A stretch of 64,000 nucleotides of DNA from Arthrobacter sp. Lineage in GTDB: Bacteria; Actinomycetota; Actinomycetes; Actinomycetales; Micrococcaceae. Each line of letters starts with the position of its first letter. The stretch's first letter is position 1. Under the pieces are notes generated by a model, which made no database searches, was not told where the DNA came from, and saw nothing but the letters and a program-made list of their open reading frames with translations. The stretch lies in the NCBI GenBank assembly GCA_026393275.1, contig JAPLAM010000031.1, positions 48,468 to 112,467 on the forward strand, given 5' to 3'. Made by a program: the position numbers and the translations under genes. Positions 1 to 8,383 of the stretch are shown here, piece by piece.

Positions 1-1
1 C

Positions 2-610
2 TCCAAGAAGATCCAGACCCTCCGGAAGAGCCCGGCGTCGCACCTGGGCGCGGCTTTCGAAACGGGATCCGTCGCGGGAGTGGTGGAACTGCGCGAGGTG
101 GCGTTCCTGACCATGGCCGGGCTCCGGGTGGACCCGGCCGGCGAGGCCGGGGAGCGGCTGGGTGCCCTCACGGGCGGCCTGCCCGCCGTTTCCGGGGAGG
201 TCCGCAGCGGCGGCGACACCGCGGTGCTGTGGCTGGGTCCGGCGGAATTCCTGCTCGTGGCGCCCGCGGAGTCGCACGAAAGCCTGGGCGGCAGCCTCCC
301 CCGGACGCTCATCGAGGCACTCGGGGACGGTCAGGGACAGGTGGTGGACCTGTCCGCCAACCGCACCACGCTGGAACTCTCCGGCCCGCAGGCGCGGGCC
401 GTGTTGGAAAAGGGCTGCGCCCTGGACCTGCACCCTCGCGTCCTGAAGCCTGGCACGGCGGTGTCCACGGCAATCGGGGGGATCCCGGCCATCCTCTGGA
501 AGACCTCGGAGGAGACCTACCGGATCCTGCCGCGGGCTTCCTTTGCGGAGTTCCTTGGCCGCTGGCTCCTCGACGCCATGCGCGAATTCGCGACCCCCGA
601 GGTCCCATAA
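2..610 (+). CDS. soxG: Sarcosine oxidase gamma subunit, 5' end outside window
   Basis: This is the gamma subunit of heterotetrameric sarcosine oxidase, which oxidatively demethylates sarcosine to glycine and passes the one-carbon unit to tetrahydrofolate. The reading frame is open from base 2 with no start codon before an internal GTG at 80, and the peptide before that (KSPASHL) already looks like SoxG, so the true start lies upstream of the window. About 202 residues are visible, close to the family's usual length of about 200, so little is missing. Family features include a WLGP..FLL segment, [15 protein letters not shown] in the middle and an [19 protein letters not shown] C-terminus. The stop overlaps the sdaA start by one base (TAATG), implying translational coupling in a sox operon. 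Confidence 0.9.
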   Translation, partial: SKKIQTLRKSPASHLGAAFETGSVAGVVELREVAFLTMAGLRVDPAGEAGERLGALTGGLPAVSGEVRSGGDTAVLWLGPAEFLLVAPAESHESLGGSLPRTLIEALGDGQGQVVDLSANRTTLELSGPQARAVLEKGCALDLHPRVLKPGTAVSTAIGGIPAILWKTSEETYRILPRASFAEFLGRWLLDAMREFATPEVP

Positions 611-2001
611 TGGCGCTCAGCGTCCTCGACCTGTTCTCCGTAGGCATCGGGCCGTCCTCCTCCCACACGGTCGGCCCGATGCGGGCAGCAAAACGCTTCG
701 CCGACGGGCTCAAAAGCGACGGTCAGCTGAGCTCCACCACGAGGGTCCAGGCCGAGCTGTTCGGTTCCCTGGGCGCCACCGGCCGGGGCCACGGTTCGGA
801 CAAGGCCGTGGTCCTGGGACTCCAGGGCCAGGACCCCGAGACCGTGGACACCGCCACCGCTGACGACCAGGTCGCCGCGGCCGCCCTCGAGGCGGAGCTG
901 CACGTGGGCGGCAGCCACCGGGTGGACTTCAACTGGGACGAGGACGTGGTCCTGCACCGCCGCAAGTCCCTGCCGGCCCACCCGAACGGCATGACCTTCC
1001 GGGCGCTGGACCACTCCGGGGCAGTGCTCCGGGAACGCAGCTACTACTCCATCGGTGGCGGATTTGTGGTGGCCGGCGACGCCGCCGGCACGGACAAGGT
1101 TGTCGCCGACACCACGGTGCTCCCCTACCCCTTCACCACGGCGGATGAGCTCCTGGCGATGTGCGCCCGCGACGGCAAGTCCATCTCGGACATCATGCTC
1201 GCCAACGAGCTCGTGTGGCGCAGCGAGGCCGAGCTCCGCGAACGCCTGCTCAAGATCTGGGCCGTCATGCGCGAATGCGTGAGCAACGGCTGCGCCGCGG
1301 AAGGAATCCTGCCGGGCGGCCTCAACGTCACCCGCCGTGCGCCGTCGCTGTTCAGGACGCTCTCGGCCACTGACGCGGAACTGGACGGGGCAGCCTCGGC
1401 CGACCCGCTGCTCGCGATGGAATGGGTCAACTTGTTTGCCCTGGCCGTGAACGAGGAGAACGCCGCGGGCGGCCGGATCGTCACCGCCCCCACCAACGGC
1501 GCGGCCGGGATCGTGCCGGCGGTCCTGCACTACTACACGAAGTTTGTGCCGGGCGCCGACGACGACGGGGTGGTCCGCTTCCTGCTGGCGGCGGCCGCCG
1601 TCGGCATCCTTTTCAAGATCAACGCCTCGATTTCCGGGGCGGAGGTGGGCTGCCAGGGCGAAGTGGGCTCGGCCTGCTCCATGGCCGCCGCCGGGCTCTG
1701 CGAAGTGCTCGGCGGCACCCCGGCGCAGGTGGAAAACGCTGCCGAGGTCGGCATTGAACACAATCTCGGCCTCACCTGCGACCCGGTGGGCGGGCTCGTC
1801 CAGATCCCGTGCATTGAACGCAACGCCATCGCCAGCGTGAAGGCCATCAACGCCGCGCGGCTTGCCCTGCACGGCGACGGCAGCCACAAGGTATCCCTGG
1901 ACAAAGCCATCAAGACCATGCGAGAAACAGGAGCGGACATGAAGACCAAGTACAAGGAAACCTCCCGCGGAGGCCTCGCCGTGAACGTGATCGAGTGCTG
2001 A
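610..2001 (+). CDS. sdaA: L-serine ammonia-lyase (dehydratase), iron-sulfur type
   Basis: Single-chain [4Fe-4S] L-serine dehydratase of 463 residues, converting serine to pyruvate and ammonia in the cytoplasm. The N-terminal beta domain begins with the diagnostic [10 protein letters not shown] (residues 14-23). The C-terminal alpha domain has [11 protein letters not shown] and [15 protein letters not shown]. Cysteines 348, 390 and 401 are spaced 42 and 11 residues apart, as in the three cluster ligands of characterised bacterial enzymes. The ATG at 610 is chosen because it overlaps the soxG stop. Its position between soxG and purU makes sense: glycine from sarcosine plus a methylene-folate unit gives serine through GlyA, and SdaA then drains it to pyruvate. 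Confidence 0.95.
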   Translation: MALSVLDLFSVGIGPSSSHTVGPMRAAKRFADGLKSDGQLSSTTRVQAELFGSLGATGRGHGSDKAVVLGLQGQDPETVDTATADDQVAAAALEAELHVGGSHRVDFNWDEDVVLHRRKSLPAHPNGMTFRALDHSGAVLRERSYYSIGGGFVVAGDAAGTDKVVADTTVLPYPFTTADELLAMCARDGKSISDIMLANELVWRSEAELRERLLKIWAVMRECVSNGCAAEGILPGGLNVTRRAPSLFRTLSATDAELDGAASADPLLAMEWVNLFALAVNEENAAGGRIVTAPTNGAAGIVPAVLHYYTKFVPGADDDGVVRFLLAAAAVGILFKINASISGAEVGCQGEVGSACSMAAAGLCEVLGGTPAQVENAAEVGIEHNLGLTCDPVGGLVQIPCIERNAIASVKAINAARLALHGDGSHKVSLDKAIKTMRETGADMKTKYKETSRGGLAVNVIEC

Positions 2002-2004
2002 ACG

Positions 2005-2901
2005 GTGACGGCTATCCAGACTGAAACCCCTCTCGCCCGGCCGGTGACCACGGTGGAGCACGTCCTGACGCTCGACTGCGCGGAGACGCCGGGCATAGTC
2101 CATGCCGTCTCCGGCTTCCTGCTTGAGAACGGCTGCGACATCCTCGACAGCAAGCAGTTCGGCGAACGCTCCGAAGGGCACTTCTTCATGCGGGTGCACT
2201 TTGCTTCCGACGGCGATGCCTCCACCGCGGACACCCTGCGGTCCGCTTTTGGTCCGGTGGCGGAACGCTTCGGGATGCGCTGGCGGCTGGAGCCGCACGG
2301 CTCCAAACGCCGTGTCCTGATCATGGTGTCCAAGTTCGGGCACTGCCTCAATGATCTGCTGTTCCGCGCCAGGATCGGCGAACTGCCGGTGGACGTGGTG
2401 GCAGTTGTCTCCAACCACACCGATCACCAGACGCTCGTGGAATGGCACGGTATCCCGTTCTTCCACGTGCCGGTGACGGCAGCCACCAAGCCGGAGGCCG
2501 AAGCGCGCTTGCTGGAACTGGTGGACGAGCTCGACGTGGAGCTGGTGGTGCTGGCCCGCTACATGCAGGTCCTCAGTGATGACCTGACCCGCCGCCTGGA
2601 CGGGCGTGCCATCAACATCCATCACTCGTTCCTGCCCAGTTTCAAGGGCGCCAAACCGTACCACCAGGCGTACGCGCGCGGCGTGAAGACCGTCGGCGCC
2701 ACCGCCCACTACGTCAACGCCGAACTCGACGAAGGGCCCATCATCTCCCAGCAGGTGGTGGAGGTTGACCACACCTACGGCCCCGAGGACCTGGTGGCGG
2801 CCGGGCGGGACACCGAGTGCAAAGCCCTGTCCAACGCGGTCCGCTGGCACTGCGAAGGCCGCGTCATCCTGCAGGGGAACAGGACCGTGGTGCTGCGCTA
2901 G
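2005..2901 (+). CDS. purU: Formyltetrahydrofolate deformylase
   Basis: PurU hydrolyses 10-formyltetrahydrofolate to formate and free tetrahydrofolate, recycling folate loaded by sarcosine oxidation. The 298-residue protein has an N-terminal ACT domain (about residues 12-90, LTLDCAETPGIVHAVSGFLL) and a C-terminal formyltransferase-type hydrolase domain. The catalytic Asn-His-Asp triad is seen at about N204 and H206 (INIHHSFLPSFKG) and D242 (ELDEGPIIS). The GTG start lies 3 bases after the sdaA stop and no better ATG precedes the ACT domain. It ends 23 bases from a convergent gene; only a short GC hairpin is visible between them. Confidence 0.95.
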   Translation: MTAIQTETPLARPVTTVEHVLTLDCAETPGIVHAVSGFLLENGCDILDSKQFGERSEGHFFMRVHFASDGDASTADTLRSAFGPVAERFGMRWRLEPHGSKRRVLIMVSKFGHCLNDLLFRARIGELPVDVVAVVSNHTDHQTLVEWHGIPFFHVPVTAATKPEAEARLLELVDELDVELVVLARYMQVLSDDLTRRLDGRAINIHHSFLPSFKGAKPYHQAYARGVKTVGATAHYVNAELDEGPIISQQVVEVDHTYGPEDLVAAGRDTECKALSNAVRWHCEGRVILQGNRTVVLR

Positions 2902-2924
2902 GTTCCCTTACCCGGACGCCGGGG

Positions 2925-3998
2925 TCAGCCCCAGGACTTCCTGAGCGCCTGCCACGCTGCTTCGTCGAGCATGCTCGACGGCGTGACGGCGACGGCGCTG
3001 GCCCCGCCGGCTACCGACGCGGCCAGGCCCGCGGCCAGGTCAGTGGCCGAGATACTGCCGCCCTTGGCCCACATCCCGACCGAGATGACGTACTTCCCGG
3101 ATCTCGCGGACATGGCTTTGGCCAGTTTCTCGGAGTAGGACGGCGCCGCGTCGTTGAGCCCGAAGTAGTTCCAGAGCACCAGTCGGTCCGCGGCCGCGGC
3201 CAGCAGCGCGTAGTCGTGGCCGCTTTCGGGCCGGTCCCCGTTTGGATCCTGCCACGGCGCCCGCACATCCATGTCCAGTGTTGCTCCGTTGGCGTGGGCG
3301 GCAGCGGTAGCCTTCGCAACGACAGCGGCCAGGGCTTTGGAGCGCCAGGCACCGATGCTCGGGTGCGCGGCGTCGATGTCGCCGTTCGCCAGCCGCGGCC
3401 AGTCCTTCGCACCGGTGGCCAGCATGTAGGAGTCCCGGTCATCGCCGCCGTAGGTGTTGTTGTCGAACATCAGCTCCGTCAGCGCGACCGCATCCGGCCG
3501 GTAGCGCCGCGTCACTTCGTCCACGAATGCCACCAGCCTCTCCCCCACGGGCCCGGTGGTCAGCGCGCTCACGCTGGCAAAGTCCTTGGACCGGGTGCCG
3601 TCAAAATTGATGCCGGCCAGTCCTTGGTTGGTCGCGATCCAACCCGGAATCAACAAGTCGATGGTCAGGGTGACCCGGCGCCGCTCTCCGTTGCTGCCGG
3701 TGCCCAGTGCCTTGATCGCCTCCGCGACGTGGTCCCGGCCCGGGACGGCTTCGACCTCGGGATGCTTGTCCCAGGCGAACGCAGTCCAGTCGAGCCTCCC
3801 GACGCTGAGGGTCACACTGTTTGCGTTCACCTCGTCGAGCCGCCGGGCCAAGGCCGGGAGCGCGCCAGGGTCGTCGACCACGGTCTCGTAGCCGACCCCC
3901 ACGGTGCGCTCGGCGGCGGGGGCCGAGGGTGTCCCCGGCGCCCCGCACCCTGTCGCGCTGAGGACGACGACTGCCACGATGACCATTGCCATCCTCAA
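2925..3998 (-). CDS. Predicted secreted lipoprotein with TIM-barrel glycosidase-like fold
   Basis: A 357-residue protein beginning with a hydrophobic signal segment and a probable lipobox ending at Cys18 (LSATGC), followed by a short Ala/Pro spacer. The body reads like a (beta/alpha)8 sugar hydrolase: alternating strands such as VTLTIDLLIPGWI, DAVALTELMFDNNTYGG, ATLDMDVRAPW, RLVLWNYFGL and YVISVGMWAKGG, with acidic residues at strand ends (ELMFD, DMD). I cannot assign a GH family with confidence; the overall layout recalls the C-terminal hydrolase domain of PgaB. It is the last gene of a four-gene unit, its start overlapping the upstream glycosyltransferase stop by 4 bases, so it probably acts outside the cell on the polymer that operon makes. 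That role is inference. Confidence 0.7.
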   Translation of the reverse strand: MRMAMVIVAVVVLSATGCGAPGTPSAPAAERTVGVGYETVVDDPGALPALARRLDEVNANSVTLSVGRLDWTAFAWDKHPEVEAVPGRDHVAEAIKALGTGSNGERRRVTLTIDLLIPGWIATNQGLAGINFDGTRSKDFASVSALTTGPVGERLVAFVDEVTRRYRPDAVALTELMFDNNTYGGDDRDSYMLATGAKDWPRLANGDIDAAHPSIGAWRSKALAAVVAKATAAAHANGATLDMDVRAPWQDPNGDRPESGHDYALLAAAADRLVLWNYFGLNDAAPSYSEKLAKAMSARSGKYVISVGMWAKGGSISATDLAAGLAASVAGGASAVAVTPSSMLDEAAWQALRKSWG

Positions 3999-5290
3999 AT
4001 GCTGATCTCCGCACGCGACCCGGGCGCCGAGACACTGATGACCCCGGTTCGTTTGAGCTTGTTCCAGCGGGCTTCCTTACCCCGCACTTCCTGGATCAGG
4101 GCAGCCACCATGGTCAGGCTCGTGAACACGGAGTAGAAGGGGATCAGCGGCAGCGTCCACACGTGCCGCAAGTCCCGCCACGCCCGGTTGATCCCGAGCC
4201 CGAAGACGGTCAGGACTATCGTGACCAGCAGACCCAGCCAGCCCAGCACCCCCCAAACGTCGGCGCCCAGCGGGCTCCTGCCGACCGCCAGCAGGAGGAC
4301 CAGGTCCAGGAGCAGGATGATCTGCAGCAACGGGAGGAACACCATGGTGACCGTGTTGAACAGCAGGTAGGCACCGAACGGGCCGCGGCGCAGGTTGCCG
4401 ATCATGCCCTTGTGCACGCCGATGGTCTGCAACAGCCCGCGGGCCCAGCGGACCCGCTGCCGCCAGAGGGCGCCGATGGTCGAGGGAGATTCGGCGTAGA
4501 CCAGAGCCCGCGGGGCGAAGACCACCCGGTAGCCGGCGCGGTGCACGCGCCAGGTCAGTTCCAGGTCCTCGCCTACCGTGTCCTCCCGGAACGGGCCGAT
4601 CTGCTCCAGCACGGAGCGGGGAAAGGCGCCGATGTTGCCGGAGACGATCGGCAGGCAGCCGATCATGGTCAGGGCACGCCGGACCATGCCGGTGCCGACG
4701 TGGCTGATGAAGGCCAGCATCCGGGTCTGGATCCGGTTCAGGTTGACCGGCCGGTCGTCACCGCAGACCGCGCCGGTGCGCTTGTCCGCGAATCCCTGGA
4801 GCATCCGCTTGACCGTGTTGCCGGAGAAGATGCCGTCCGCATCGACGAACATCAGGATTTCCCCGGCAGCGTGGCGCATGCCCAGGTTCAGCGCAGCCCC
4901 CTTACCTGCATTGGCCTGGTGCAGCACCGTGATCCGCTGATCTGCTGCGGCGAGGCCCTCCATCAGTTCGACCGTGTTGTCGGTGGAGCCGTCGTCCACC
5001 AGCAACACTTCGTACCGGTCGTATTTCGTGAGCTGGATGGACCGGACACAATTCTCGATCACAGTTGCCTCGTTAAACGCCGGGACGATGATCGACACGG
5101 TGGGCCACTCGTCCAGCAGGGTGGGCGCCCCGGCGCGGCGGCGCCGGGCGGCCCGGAGCTCAAACAAGAGCGACAGCGGCAGCACGAGCAGTTTCACAAG
5201 CCCGAATGCCAGGATCGGCAGGCCGAGCACCAGCAGAACCAGTTCTGCCCCGGGGATGGCAGCCTGCAGGGTGGTTTCATACCAGGACAT
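3995..5290 (-). CDS. Membrane glycosyltransferase family 2 (polysaccharide synthase type)
   Basis: A 431-residue processive-type GT2. One or two N-terminal membrane segments (about residues 14-44) precede the catalytic domain with VSIIVPAFNE (65-74), VDDGSTDN (98-105), the metal-binding FVDADG (148-153), GED (about 240-242) and the product-holding QRVRW (278-282). Three or more further membrane helices follow (about 305-400). This is the arrangement of hyaluronan, cellulose and poly-N-acetylglucosamine (PgaC/IcaA) synthases. The ATG at 5290 is preferred over a longer frame because AGGAG lies 9 bases upstream. It overlaps the preceding ATP-grasp gene by 14 bases and the following lipoprotein gene by 4. 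The sugar donor cannot be read from sequence; a UDP-amino sugar is a guess from the neighbouring deacetylase. Confidence 0.88.
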   Translation of the reverse strand: MSWYETTLQAAIPGAELVLLVLGLPILAFGLVKLLVLPLSLLFELRAARRRRAGAPTLLDEWPTVSIIVPAFNEATVIENCVRSIQLTKYDRYEVLLVDDGSTDNTVELMEGLAAADQRITVLHQANAGKGAALNLGMRHAAGEILMFVDADGIFSGNTVKRMLQGFADKRTGAVCGDDRPVNLNRIQTRMLAFISHVGTGMVRRALTMIGCLPIVSGNIGAFPRSVLEQIGPFREDTVGEDLELTWRVHRAGYRVVFAPRALVYAESPSTIGALWRQRVRWARGLLQTIGVHKGMIGNLRRGPFGAYLLFNTVTMVFLPLLQIILLLDLVLLLAVGRSPLGADVWGVLGWLGLLVTIVLTVFGLGINRAWRDLRHVWTLPLIPFYSVFTSLTMVAALIQEVRGKEARWNKLKRTGVISVSAPGSRAEISI

Positions 5291-6218
5291 TGGCGTACGC
5301 TCCTGCGCTCTGCCGGAAGGATGCCGGGTTGAAGGATGGCAGGGTGAATGACGCCAAAACGGCGTCGAGCAGTTCGGGGGCACGCTCGCTGTTGGCGCCG
5401 AACCGGGCATTCACCTCCAGCACCACCGGGGTGCCGTCCGCACGGCGCCGGACGTCGACGTCGACCGGGCCCGTCAGCCCCAGCACGCGGACGGCGGCCA
5501 TGGCCACATTCCCCACGTCGATGGCCTCGCCCGCCTCGGCTCGGCGGGTGGCCACGGCGTTACCCACGTTCCCTTGGGCCAGTTCCGTCTTTTCGACGAC
5601 GACGACGAACGGTGCCACGGTGTTGTGCGCCGGGGTGCCGAAAACCATCGGACCGTATTCGGTTCCCGGAATGTACTCCTGCACGATTTGGCCCTCCGGC
5701 AGACGGTGCCAGTCCACCTCCTCGCTGCCGTCGATGACGAGAACACCCCGTCCACCGCGGGAGACCCGGGGTTTGACGACTATCGGACCACCCAGGGCTT
5801 CCATGGCGGCGCCCGCGTTGGCGAAGTCCCGCGGGACCCCAAACCGGGGAACGGGCACACCGGCCGAATGCAACTGCCAGGCGGTGAAGAGCTTGTCGTT
5901 GGCCAGCGCCACGGCCCCCGGCTCGCCGATGATCACGCGGACGTCGGGGCCGAAACCGGCCCGGAACGCGGCGAGCTGCGGCAGTTCATCGCTCACCGTG
6001 GGGATGACGAGGTTGACGTTTTCGGCTGCCACCAGCCGGCGGAGCGCCGAGACCATCTCCGGATCGGAGGCCTCGGGGACGCGGACCACGGTGATGCCCG
6101 ATCCTGGCGGCAGCTCGCGGATATCGGTGCCCAGGACGGGGATGCCCCGTGCCTTCAGCTGGGCCGCAATGGCCCGCCCCGCCGGGCCACCGGCGCCGGT
6201 GACGAGCGCGCGCGGCAT
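5277..6218 (-). CDS. ATP-grasp ligase, carbamoyl-phosphate-synthase-like
   Basis: A 313-residue ATP-grasp protein. The N-terminal pre-ATP-grasp Rossmann part begins RALVTGAGGPAGRAIAAQL; the ATP-binding part includes IVVKPRVSRGGRGVLVI, the hinge IVQEYIPGTEYGP and the metal-binding end VVLEVNARFG. ATP-grasp enzymes join a carboxylate to an amine, thiol or hydroxyl group through an acyl-phosphate; the substrate here is unknown. The ATG at 6218 overlaps the deacetylase stop (TGATG); a GTG one codon upstream is also possible. Between a PIG-L deacetylase and a membrane GT2 it may modify the free amine exposed by deacetylation, for example by adding an amino acid. That is inference from context. Confidence 0.85.
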   Translation of the reverse strand: MPRALVTGAGGPAGRAIAAQLKARGIPVLGTDIRELPPGSGITVVRVPEASDPEMVSALRRLVAAENVNLVIPTVSDELPQLAAFRAGFGPDVRVIIGEPGAVALANDKLFTAWQLHSAGVPVPRFGVPRDFANAGAAMEALGGPIVVKPRVSRGGRGVLVIDGSEEVDWHRLPEGQIVQEYIPGTEYGPMVFGTPAHNTVAPFVVVVEKTELAQGNVGNAVATRRAEAGEAIDVGNVAMAAVRVLGLTGPVDVDVRRRADGTPVVLEVNARFGANSERAPELLDAVLASFTLPSFNPASFRQSAGAYANVLV

Positions 6219-7123
6219 CACAGTGATTCCATTTCGGTGCTCAGGAGGCGGACCGGCTCATAGGCCTCCGCCACCCTCCGGCGGGCCTGCCCGCCCCGGA
6301 AGGAGGCGATGCCGCGCACCCGTTCGGGCGTCATATACGGCTTGGCGAGCTGGTCGCTGTGCATCTTGACGGCTTGGACCTTGGCGTCAACGTAGTCGTC
6401 GATGTCGACGAATACGCTCGGGTTGAACTCACGGGTCGCCGAAGGGCTCTCGTAGCAAAGGATCGAGTGGTGCTGCCGGGCGGCCCGCAGGGTGGCCTGG
6501 TGGACGGCTTGGTGGTCCTGATGCTGGTCATGGTTCGAGTGCGTCAGGATGATGTCCGGGTTGTACCGTACGATCGCGGCCTCGATAACGCCGACCATTT
6601 CCTGGCCGTGCCGGTTCAGCTCCGTATCGGTGAAATTGTGGTGGGTCATTCCCGTCAGGCCCATGAACGCTGCGCCGCGTTGGGCATCCAGCGAACGTTC
6701 CAACGCGTCGCCGCCCTGCTTGCCGTCGCTCATCACCAGACCCCGGACCTCGTGTCCGGAGTCCACGAACTTGGCCAGGGTTCCGCCGCAGGCCAGTTCC
6801 AGATCGTCCGGGTGGGCGCCGATGGCCAACACCCGGCGGGGCTGCCTGGCCGGCATCCCCCCGGTGCGCAGGGCCGTCATGGCGACGCCCAGGGCCGCGA
6901 ACCCTCCGAGGGTCGCGGTCAGGTCTGCCGTGCGCCAGAACTCCGGCGCATCCAGGACGAAGCACGCGACGTTGGTCAGCAGCAGCGTGCCGGCAACGAT
7001 CTGCGACGTCCGGCGCAGCAACTCGGGCCGGCGGAAGCGGCGGTGGAACCACGGTCTGCCGACACTTGCGGCGACGAGGAAGGCGATCAGGAAGACAATC
7101 AGCAAAACGTAAATCGAGACCAT
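6218..7123 (-). CDS. Membrane-anchored PIG-L (LmbE-like) zinc deacetylase
   Basis: A 301-residue protein with two N-terminal membrane helices (VSIYVLLIVFLIAFLVAASV, then a second at about residues 40-80) followed by a PIG-L domain. The zinc and catalytic motif AHPDD is at residues 103-107, and a second histidine cluster HSNHDQHQDH at about 195-204, so the active site is complete. PIG-L enzymes remove N-acetyl groups from GlcNAc-type sugars or conjugates. I chose the ATG at 7123 because the hydrophobic segment begins there and an AAGGA site lies upstream; a longer frame to 7270 adds a proline-rich, unconvincing extension. It heads the operon ATP-grasp, GT2, lipoprotein, all coupled by overlaps. 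Confidence 0.85.
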   Translation of the reverse strand: MVSIYVLLIVFLIAFLVAASVGRPWFHRRFRRPELLRRTSQIVAGTLLLTNVACFVLDAPEFWRTADLTATLGGFAALGVAMTALRTGGMPARQPRRVLAIGAHPDDLELACGGTLAKFVDSGHEVRGLVMSDGKQGGDALERSLDAQRGAAFMGLTGMTHHNFTDTELNRHGQEMVGVIEAAIVRYNPDIILTHSNHDQHQDHQAVHQATLRAARQHHSILCYESPSATREFNPSVFVDIDDYVDAKVQAVKMHSDQLAKPYMTPERVRGIASFRGGQARRRVAEAYEPVRLLSTEMESL

Positions 7124-7565
7124 GAAAATCCAATTCCTTCGTTGAAGTACCGGCCGCCCCCAGAGCTGCGCCGGGAAAATTGGTGGATCGACAACCCCGT
7201 CTGGCCCAGTGCCAGGTGCTGGAGGGAAGGTTGTGTCTTCGCGGTCCGCTGAACTCCCGATGGCGCCCACGCCAAGCCGGCAGCCGGGATCGGCTGCGCC
7301 ACGGCGACGTGGAATAAGAGACCTTCTGGAGACCTGCTGAGACCTTGAAGTTGCCCCTTCAGTAAAGGCGAGAGCCCTATCGGATAACCCGAGTGGGGAC
7401 TACGCGAATCTGCCCCTGAGCCCCCTCGGTGACGGTTCACGACTACTGGGTTTGCCGACGGGAACTACCCGCACGGCAGGATCGACCGGGCCAAGGACCC
7501 GGTTCCCGTGACCAAACATGACGACGGCGCCGGTGCCGGCCGCCGTCGTAAGTGTTAGATTTTTT
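7124..7565. other. Intergenic leader region between divergent operons
   Basis: No convincing gene is seen in these 442 bases; the overlapping open frames have no homologous character or ribosome site. The region must hold the promoter of the minus-strand deacetylase operon and that of the plus-strand SAM-IV transcript. It contains the GAGACCT triple repeat (7318-7345) and GC hairpins. I looked for a known riboswitch consensus (c-di-GMP, c-di-AMP, cobalamin) on the minus strand and could not match one. Confidence 0.5.
7318..7345. repeat. Three direct GAGACCT repeats in helical phase
   Basis: GAGACCT occurs at 7318-7324, 7329-7335 and 7339-7345 (AGGTCTC on the minus strand), with starts 11 and 10 bases apart. 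It lies about 195-220 bases upstream of the deacetylase start at 7123. Direct heptamers at one helical turn are typical of winged-helix response-regulator sites, so it is a candidate operator. Confidence 0.45.
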
Positions 7566-7680
7566 GTGAGTAATGAGCCCCGGTGACAAGCCCTGACTTG
7601 CCGGGCGGCAACCCTCCCTTTTCGCGGCGGGGTGCCTCAGGTGAAAACTCGGCAATCGACCATTCGAGCTGCAAGCGTGA
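7566..7680 (+). ncRNA. SAM-IV riboswitch
   Basis: The leader matches the actinobacterial SAM-IV (S-adenosylmethionine) aptamer. P1 pairs GAGT (7568-7571) with ACTC (7647-7650). P2 pairs CCCGG with CCGGG around 7578-7604, with an inner CAAG/CTTG pair. The conserved junction strings GGCAACCCTCC and GCGGGGTGCC follow, and the GCAAGCG string typical of the 3' part lies near 7671-7677. It sits directly before the DUF1737-rhodanese-metZ operon, whose first start codon is at 7698. Because the ribosome-binding region (GTAAGGA, 7682-7688) immediately follows the aptamer, control of translation initiation by SAM is likely, with high SAM turning expression off. Confidence 0.88.
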
Positions 7681-7697
7681 GAGTAAGGAAATCCGTC

Positions 7698-7970
7698 ATG
7701 CCCGACGTATCCGCACCCGCTGTGCCCGGCACAGCCCCCGCCCCGTCCCCTGCCATCCCCGCGCCGGCCGTCGAACAACAACTGGCCTACCGCCTGTTCA
7801 CCGGCCCCGATGACCGCAGCTTCTGCGAGCGCGTCTCGGCCGCGCTGGCCGAGGGCTATGTCCTGCACGGCAGCCCCGCCGCCACGTTCAACGGCAGCAC
7901 CGTAATAGTTGCCCAGGCCGTCGTGCTGCCGGCAGCAACCGCGAGCGCCACCGACGGCGGCCACGCGTGA
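7698..7970 (+). CDS. DUF1737-containing small protein
   Basis: A 90-residue protein with an Ala/Pro-rich N-terminal 30 residues and a C-terminal DUF1737 domain (about 33-78: YRLFTGPDDRSFCERVSAAL, then EGYVLHGSPAATFNG). DUF1737 has no established function. The ATG at 7698 follows a TAAGGA site; a longer frame upstream would run into the riboswitch. It is the first gene of the SAM-IV-controlled unit and its stop overlaps the rhodanese start (GTGA). The context suggests a role in sulfur or methionine metabolism, but nothing in the sequence shows what. Confidence 0.8.
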   Translation: MPDVSAPAVPGTAPAPSPAIPAPAVEQQLAYRLFTGPDDRSFCERVSAALAEGYVLHGSPAATFNGSTVIVAQAVVLPAATASATDGGHA

Positions 7971-8383
7971 GCTACGCCGGAGACCTGAGCCCGCGCCAGG
8001 CGTGGGCCAAGATTGAGGCCGGGGCCACCCTGGTGGATGTCCGGACAGCGGCGGAATGGGAACAGATCGGCATCCCCGTCACCGCGTCCGCCACCGCCAC
8101 CCGCCGGGATCCGCTGTTCATCCAGTGGAGCCTCGCCGGCGGAGCCTCCAACCCGCAGTTCCTGGAGCAGCTTCGCCAGCAGGTGCCCGCGGCCGACGCC
8201 GAACTCGTCTTCCTGTGCCGCTCCGGCGTGCGTTCCGTCGCCGCCGCGAACGCCGCCACCGCGGCCGGTTTCACGGCCTACAACGTGCTCGAGGGCTTCG
8301 AGGGCAAACCGGACCAATCCGGGGCCCGCACCGTGAACGGCTGGAAGAACAGCGGCCTCCCCACCAACCGTGGACAGCACTAA
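7967..8383 (+). CDS. Rhodanese-like sulfurtransferase
   Basis: Single-domain rhodanese of 138 residues. It begins SYAGDLSPRQAWAKIEAGA, has the family LVDVRTAAEWE segment (about 23-33) and the active-site loop CRSGVRS containing the catalytic cysteine that carries a persulfide. The GTG start overlaps the DUF1737 stop by 4 bases and metZ starts directly after its TAA. Rhodaneses next to metZ are seen in other bacteria, and a sulfide-delivery role to the sulfhydrylase is plausible but not shown here. Confidence 0.9.
   Translation: MSYAGDLSPRQAWAKIEAGATLVDVRTAAEWEQIGIPVTASATATRRDPLFIQWSLAGGASNPQFLEQLRQQVPAADAELVFLCRSGVRSVAAANAATAAGFTAYNVLEGFEGKPDQSGARTVNGWKNSGLPTNRGQH

Noticed and set aside
517..2850. 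A 777-codon antisense frame across sdaA and purU
   Set aside because: It crosses two well-supported plus-strand genes and its His/Gly/Val-rich translation is typical of shadow frames.
7124..7270. Upstream extension of the PIG-L gene to 7270
   Set aside because: The added residues are proline-rich without homology, while the ATG at 7123 starts the membrane helix and has a ribosome site.
7340..7560. A possible second riboswitch in front of the polysaccharide operon
   Set aside because: I could not match c-di-GMP, c-di-AMP or cobalamin aptamer consensus on either strand; only generic hairpins are seen.
7443..7964. A 173-codon minus-strand frame over the SAM-IV riboswitch
   Set aside because: It overlaps the riboswitch and the DUF1737 gene and has no start context.
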